Origin: an uncultured Pirellulales bacterium
GTDB taxonomy: Bacteria; Planctomycetota; Planctomycetia; Pirellulales; Thermoguttaceae
Reading direction: 5' to 3'
Length of the DNA stretch: 36,885 bases
NCBI GenBank assembly: GCA_938015445.1
Contig: CALLPE010000035.1
Location: 1-36,885, forward strand
Shown: positions 33,681 to 36,885 of the stretch, piece after piece
How the letters are laid out: the number at the start of each line of letters is the position of its first letter
Position numbering within the stretch: the stretch's first letter is position 1
Program-made: the position numbers and the translations under genes
Notes under the pieces: generated by a model
Told to the model about the DNA's origin: nothing
The model's input: the letters and a program-made list of their open reading frames with translations, nothing else
Database searches by the model: none

Positions 33681-34787
33681 ATGACCGACGGAACAATAAG
33701 CGAAGAACGCGTACTTCAACTACTTGCCGGTTTTGCCGACCCCGAAACCGGACGTAACATCGTCCAAGCCGGACAAGTACACCGACTGTACGTGGGCGAC
33801 GGCCGAATCCAGCTTACCTTGGGTCTGACCACCCACTCGGCCCCGTTGTGGGATGAAACATTACAGCAGGTGCTGCATCTGTTGCAAAAAGAGTTTCCTG
33901 AAGCGCGTTGCGCGGTCGAACTGGCGGTACATAATCGGCCGGCGTTGCGAACGGGAGAACTCGGTTTGCCGGTCAAAACCGTGGTGGCCGTTGGCTCGGG
34001 CAAAGGCGGAGTGGGGAAAAGCTCTGTGGCAACACTTGTGGCTTGTGCGTTGCGCCGCGCAGGCTCGCTGGTGGGGCTGCTGGACGCAGACCTGTACGGC
34101 CCGAGTATTCCCCAGTTGCTGGCGGTACATCAGCAGCCGCATCTTTCCCGGGGACGCATCGAACCACCCGATGTCGACGGGCTGAAGGTGATGTCCATTG
34201 GCCTGATGATTCCCGAACGGGAAGCCGTAATATGGCGCGGCCCGATGCTTCACAGTGCCTTGCGGCAACTGCTGGGCGACACCGACTGGGGAGAGCTCGA
34301 CTACTTGGTTATCGATCTTCCACCGGGAACCGGCGACGTGGCCATCTCGCTGTCGCAATTGGTTCCCGACGCCGGCTCAGTGGTGGTGTGCACGCCGCAG
34401 GAAGTCGCTCTGCTGGACGCTACCAGAGCTATCACCATGTTCCGGCGGATCAACATGGCTGTGCTGGGCATGGTCGAGAACATGAGCTTCTTCGTCTGCA
34501 CCAACTGCAACGCCCGCCACGAGCTGTTCGGCTCCGGCGGAGCAAAGCGTCGCGCTGCCGAACTGGGTGTGCCGTTTTTGGGCGAGTTGCCACTGCTGAC
34601 GCAACTGCGGGCCTTGGCCGACGAGGGACGACTGGCTGAGGCCCTTGAACTGCCTGTTGTCAGCCAATATCTGGAGAACGTATGCCGACAGTTGGTCAGG
34701 CAGATAGGCGAGCGGAGGCGTCGCAATCCTCAGATGCCCTTTTTGCCGGTGATCGACCGGCCGCCTTCAGCCGAGCTGCATCCATAG
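33681..34787 (+). CDS. mrp: Mrp/NBP35-type Fe-S cluster carrier ATPase
   Basis: A 368-residue ApbC/Mrp protein that binds and delivers Fe-S clusters in the cytosol. A DUF59/MIP18-like N-terminal domain occupies about 1-85. The deviant Walker A of the MinD/Mrp class, GSGKGGVGKS, is at 105-114, with DADLYGPSIP and DLPPGTGD following. The cluster-binding CxxC lies in FVCTNCNARHELFG. The start at 33681 is chosen because GAGG at 33669-33672 precedes it and the longer frame to 33477 overlaps the previous gene without family character. It follows the receiver-like gene by 85 bases. Confidence 0.93.
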   Translation: MTDGTISEERVLQLLAGFADPETGRNIVQAGQVHRLYVGDGRIQLTLGLTTHSAPLWDETLQQVLHLLQKEFPEARCAVELAVHNRPALRTGELGLPVKTVVAVGSGKGGVGKSSVATLVACALRRAGSLVGLLDADLYGPSIPQLLAVHQQPHLSRGRIEPPDVDGLKVMSIGLMIPEREAVIWRGPMLHSALRQLLGDTDWGELDYLVIDLPPGTGDVAISLSQLVPDAGSVVVCTPQEVALLDATRAITMFRRINMAVLGMVENMSFFVCTNCNARHELFGSGGAKRRAAELGVPFLGELPLLTQLRALADEGRLAEALELPVVSQYLENVCRQLVRQIGERRRRNPQMPFLPVIDRPPSAELHP

Positions 34788-35064
34788 GCAAGACCGAGAA
34801 AGTGCCCACGGTGTTCGTGAGGCGAAGGTTGGCGAATGGTCGGCGATGGGCGTCTTCGCCGCGCCCCTAGCTTGAGAAGTGGGCGATCGAGCTGAACAGT
34901 TTCACCGCTGAGACAAAAACTGTCACCGCTCCCGCAAGAACCGGGGCGCAGCGTCTGATGTCGCCAAGCCGAGGTGGCAACGATGCTGGCAAGGATGATG
35001 GCAAGGGTGGTTGAAGAAACTTGTAGGGGGCCTGCCACAGGCTGCACTTCACGCCGCGGTGGCC
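34788..35064. other. Non-coding interval
   Basis: Together with the promoter and leader that follow, it makes a 385-base gap before the next gene. I see no gene, RNA or terminator in this part. Confidence 0.45.
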
Positions 35065-35094
35065 TTTACAATCATAATGCGTGCATCTTATAAC
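35065..35094 (+). promoter_or_regulatory. Candidate sigma-70-type promoter for the protoporphyrinogen oxidase gene
   Basis: TTTACA at 35065-35070 and TATAAC at 35089-35094, 18 bases apart, each match the consensus at 5 of 6 positions. The leader to the TTG start at 35173 would be about 70 bases. It indicates that the oxidase has its own promoter separate from mrp. Confidence 0.45.
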
Positions 35095-35172
35095 CCAAGC
35101 GAGAGGCCACTTTGTACGTCGGCCTCTGCCAGATTGTTTTGCGCGTGGATTACTACTTGACGGGTCAACAAA

Positions 35173-36672
35173 TTGACAGTTTCACAACACAAGGAAGTTC
35201 GCATCGCGGTAGTGGGGGGTGGGATTTCCGGGCTTGCCGCCGCCCACCGTTTGCTCGAGCTTGCGCCGCAGGCTCGAATAAAACTGTTTGAAGCCTCTGG
35301 GCGACTGGGCGGGGTTATTTCCACGGTGCACCGCGAGGGCTATCAAATCGAACAAAGTGCCGACAATTTTATCACCACTGTGCCCCACGCCGTTAGGTTG
35401 TGCCAACAGTTGGGACTGGAACAGCAATTGGTAGAAACCAATCCACATTGTCGCCGCACGTTCGTGGTTCGCAACGGCCGGCTGCATAAACTGCCCGACG
35501 GCTTCCTGATGATGGCCCCCACCAGGCTCTGGCCGCTGGCTCTGACACCCATACTCAGCCCATTGGGAAAACTGCGTGCGGCCTTGGAGTACTTCGTTCC
35601 TCCGCGTCGCGACGACGCCGACGAAAGCATGGCGGCTTTCGTCCGCCGGCGATTGGGTACCGAGGTTTTCCAGCGTCTGGTGGAACCACTGGTAAGCGCC
35701 GTTTACGCGGCCGATATGGAGAAACTCAGCGTGCTGGCAACCCTGCCCCGGTTCCGCGAAATGGAACGCCGCTACGGCAGCCTAATCCGCGCCATGCGTG
35801 CACAACGCCGCTTGCACCCACAAACTTCGCACGAAAGCGGCGCACGATACAGCATGTTCGTCACGCTGCGCCACGGGCTGAGCGTTCTGGTCGACGCACT
35901 GGCAGACCGACTGCCGCCCGATTGCGTTTGCTCGAATACAGCCGTTGTCGGGCTGCACAGAACGGGCAATTCATGGGCAGTGCGAATTGCCGAAAGTTCG
36001 CCCATCAACCCGCTTGAAACCGTAGTTGAAGCTGGTGATCCCCAATCGGCCTCGATCGCCAGCGAACAGCAGTTCGACGCGGTGATACTGGCAGTTCCCT
36101 CGTACGTAGCCGCGCGGCTGCTTGCCCCGGTGGATTCCGCACTGTCGGCCGCGCTTGCTCGGATCGAATATTCTGGCACGGCCGTTGTGTCGTTAGGTTT
36201 TCAGCGCGAGCAGATCGAACATCCGCTGGACGGCATGGGAGCGGTGACGCCGGCGGTGGAACACAGTCCGATCTTGGCGATCAGTTTCAGTAGTCAGAAA
36301 TACCCGCATAGAGCGCCGCCCGGACACGTCCTTTTGCGCGTCTTCCTGGGGGGCGCCCGACGACCAACACTAACACAAATGCCGGACGAAGAACTGCTGC
36401 CGCTTGTGCTCGGCGAGCTGAGCCGCTTGTTGGGCATTCGCGGCCAGCCGCAATTGGTCGATATTGCCCATTGGCCCAACACCATGCCACAGTATCATGT
36501 CGGTCATAAGCAGTTAGTAGCGATGATCGACTCTCGGCTGCGCGAGTTGCGCGGGCTGGCGCTGGCCGGAAGCGCATTGTCGGGTGTCGGTATACCGGAC
36601 TGCATTGGCGGCGGCCGCCGCGCCGCTGAATCGCTGCTAGCGGCCTTCGGGCAGCACGAGTGCTTGAACTGA
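35173..36672 (+). CDS. hemG: Protoporphyrinogen oxidase (oxygen-dependent, HemY/PPOX type)
   Basis: A 499-residue FAD enzyme of haem synthesis that oxidises protoporphyrinogen IX (or coproporphyrinogen III) at the membrane. The FAD-binding GGGISG is at 15-20 with the ribose-binding E40 in LFEASGRLGG. QSADNFITT and the EPLVSAVYAAD stretch follow, and the C-terminal LAGSALSGVGIPDCIGGG closes the FAD site. The start is TTG at 35173: an in-frame TGA lies at 35158-35160 and no ATG or GTG occurs before the FAD fold. A coproporphyrinogen oxidase role (as in Gram-positives) cannot be excluded. A candidate promoter lies at 35065-35094. Confidence 0.9.
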   Translation: MTVSQHKEVRIAVVGGGISGLAAAHRLLELAPQARIKLFEASGRLGGVISTVHREGYQIEQSADNFITTVPHAVRLCQQLGLEQQLVETNPHCRRTFVVRNGRLHKLPDGFLMMAPTRLWPLALTPILSPLGKLRAALEYFVPPRRDDADESMAAFVRRRLGTEVFQRLVEPLVSAVYAADMEKLSVLATLPRFREMERRYGSLIRAMRAQRRLHPQTSHESGARYSMFVTLRHGLSVLVDALADRLPPDCVCSNTAVVGLHRTGNSWAVRIAESSPINPLETVVEAGDPQSASIASEQQFDAVILAVPSYVAARLLAPVDSALSAALARIEYSGTAVVSLGFQREQIEHPLDGMGAVTPAVEHSPILAISFSSQKYPHRAPPGHVLLRVFLGGARRPTLTQMPDEELLPLVLGELSRLLGIRGQPQLVDIAHWPNTMPQYHVGHKQLVAMIDSRLRELRGLALAGSALSGVGIPDCIGGGRRAAESLLAAFGQHECLN

Positions 36673-36727
36673 ACAATCATCGCGCTTCTGGAACAAACAA
36701 ACACAACAAAGTGAACTGGGACGCCCC

Positions 36728-36756
36728 TTGACGGACTACCGTTCAGACCATATATA
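36728..36756 (+). promoter_or_regulatory. Sigma-70-type promoter for tRNA-Glu
   Basis: TTGACG at 36728-36733 and TATATA at 36751-36756 are separated by exactly 17 bases, close to the housekeeping consensus. Transcription would start near 36764, about 48 bases before the tRNA. It is the best promoter match in the window. Confidence 0.6.
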
Positions 36757-36811
36757 ACAGAAGTTCAGCACGAAGCGATAAGTGGGCGCCGAACCCAGCG
36801 GCGCAGTCGGT

Positions 36812-36885
36812 GGCCCCGTCGTCTAGCCAGGTTAGGACACGGCCCTTTCAAGGCCGTAGCACGGGTTCAAATCCCGTCGGGGTCA
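36812..36885 (+). tRNA. tRNA-Glu (anticodon UUC)
   Basis: Acceptor stem GGCCCCG (36812-36818) pairs with CGGGGTC (36878-36884) with one G-U pair. The anticodon stem is CGGCC/GGCCG around loop CTTTCAA, with anticodon TTC at 36847-36849. The T arm is ACGGG-TTCAAAT-CCCGT. The discriminator A is the last base of the window, so whether CCA is encoded cannot be seen. Confidence 0.95.

Noticed and set aside
34867..35052. 61-codon minus-strand frame with a hydrophobic C-terminal half
   Set aside because: No ribosome binding site and no known small-protein pattern; hydrophobicity alone is not enough.

Overview
The window reads as a chromosomal segment of a Planctomycetota bacterium, most likely of the Pirellulales. 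This is inferred from gene content, not from a search: a cysteine-rich lipoprotein, a very large PQQ-type propeller, a ThuA-domain protein, a Tat-exported aldo/keto reductase-like protein, a secreted Asp-box sialidase and a secreted alpha/beta hydrolase. Genes are mostly single or in short runs on both strands, separated by unusually long non-coding gaps. The DNA is GC-rich, and GTG and TTG starts are used.

Layout. 1-2200: a DDE transposase at the left edge, then a repeat-rich non-coding tract. 2200-9000: a cysteine-rich lipoprotein (-), an HtrA-type protease (+), a DUF4139-type secreted protein (-) and a flippase-like membrane protein (-) whose tail is built from a 15-bp tandem repeat. 9200-15000 (+): a secreted esterase-like hydrolase, an 80-residue protein, and an overlapping pair (MFS-PlsC fusion plus acyl-ACP/CoA synthetase) that together resemble the LplT/Aas phospholipid re-acylation system. 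15000-21200 (-): a two-gene UxaA/SuyAB-like lyase, a small zincin, a ThuA protein and a 966-residue PQQ propeller. 22000-23300: tRNA-Ile(GAU) and a decayed IS5-type transposase. 23400-27850 (+): a short alpha-glucan phosphorylase and a P-type cation ATPase. 28000-31200 (-): the sialidase, the Tat-exported reductase-like protein and an orphan stretch that looks like a gene remnant. 31600-36885 (+): a degenerate NtrC-like regulator, a receiver-like protein, Mrp, an oxygen-dependent-type protoporphyrinogen oxidase and tRNA-Glu(UUC) at the right edge.

How genes work together. The secreted hydrolase, sialidase, ThuA, reductase-like, PQQ and UxaA-like proteins fit carbohydrate scavenging and sugar-acid turnover. 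The MFS-PlsC/synthetase pair fits membrane-lipid repair. HtrA is envelope quality control. The most unusual item is at 31600-33595. There, an enhancer-binding-protein look-alike has lost GAFTGA and altered the Walker A, Walker B and sensor II residues, and it carries a Cys-containing insertion in its PAS domain. It sits beside a receiver-like protein with no evident phospho-Asp, directly upstream of an Fe-S carrier. I see no CRISPR array, no rRNA, and no clear defence or secretion system.
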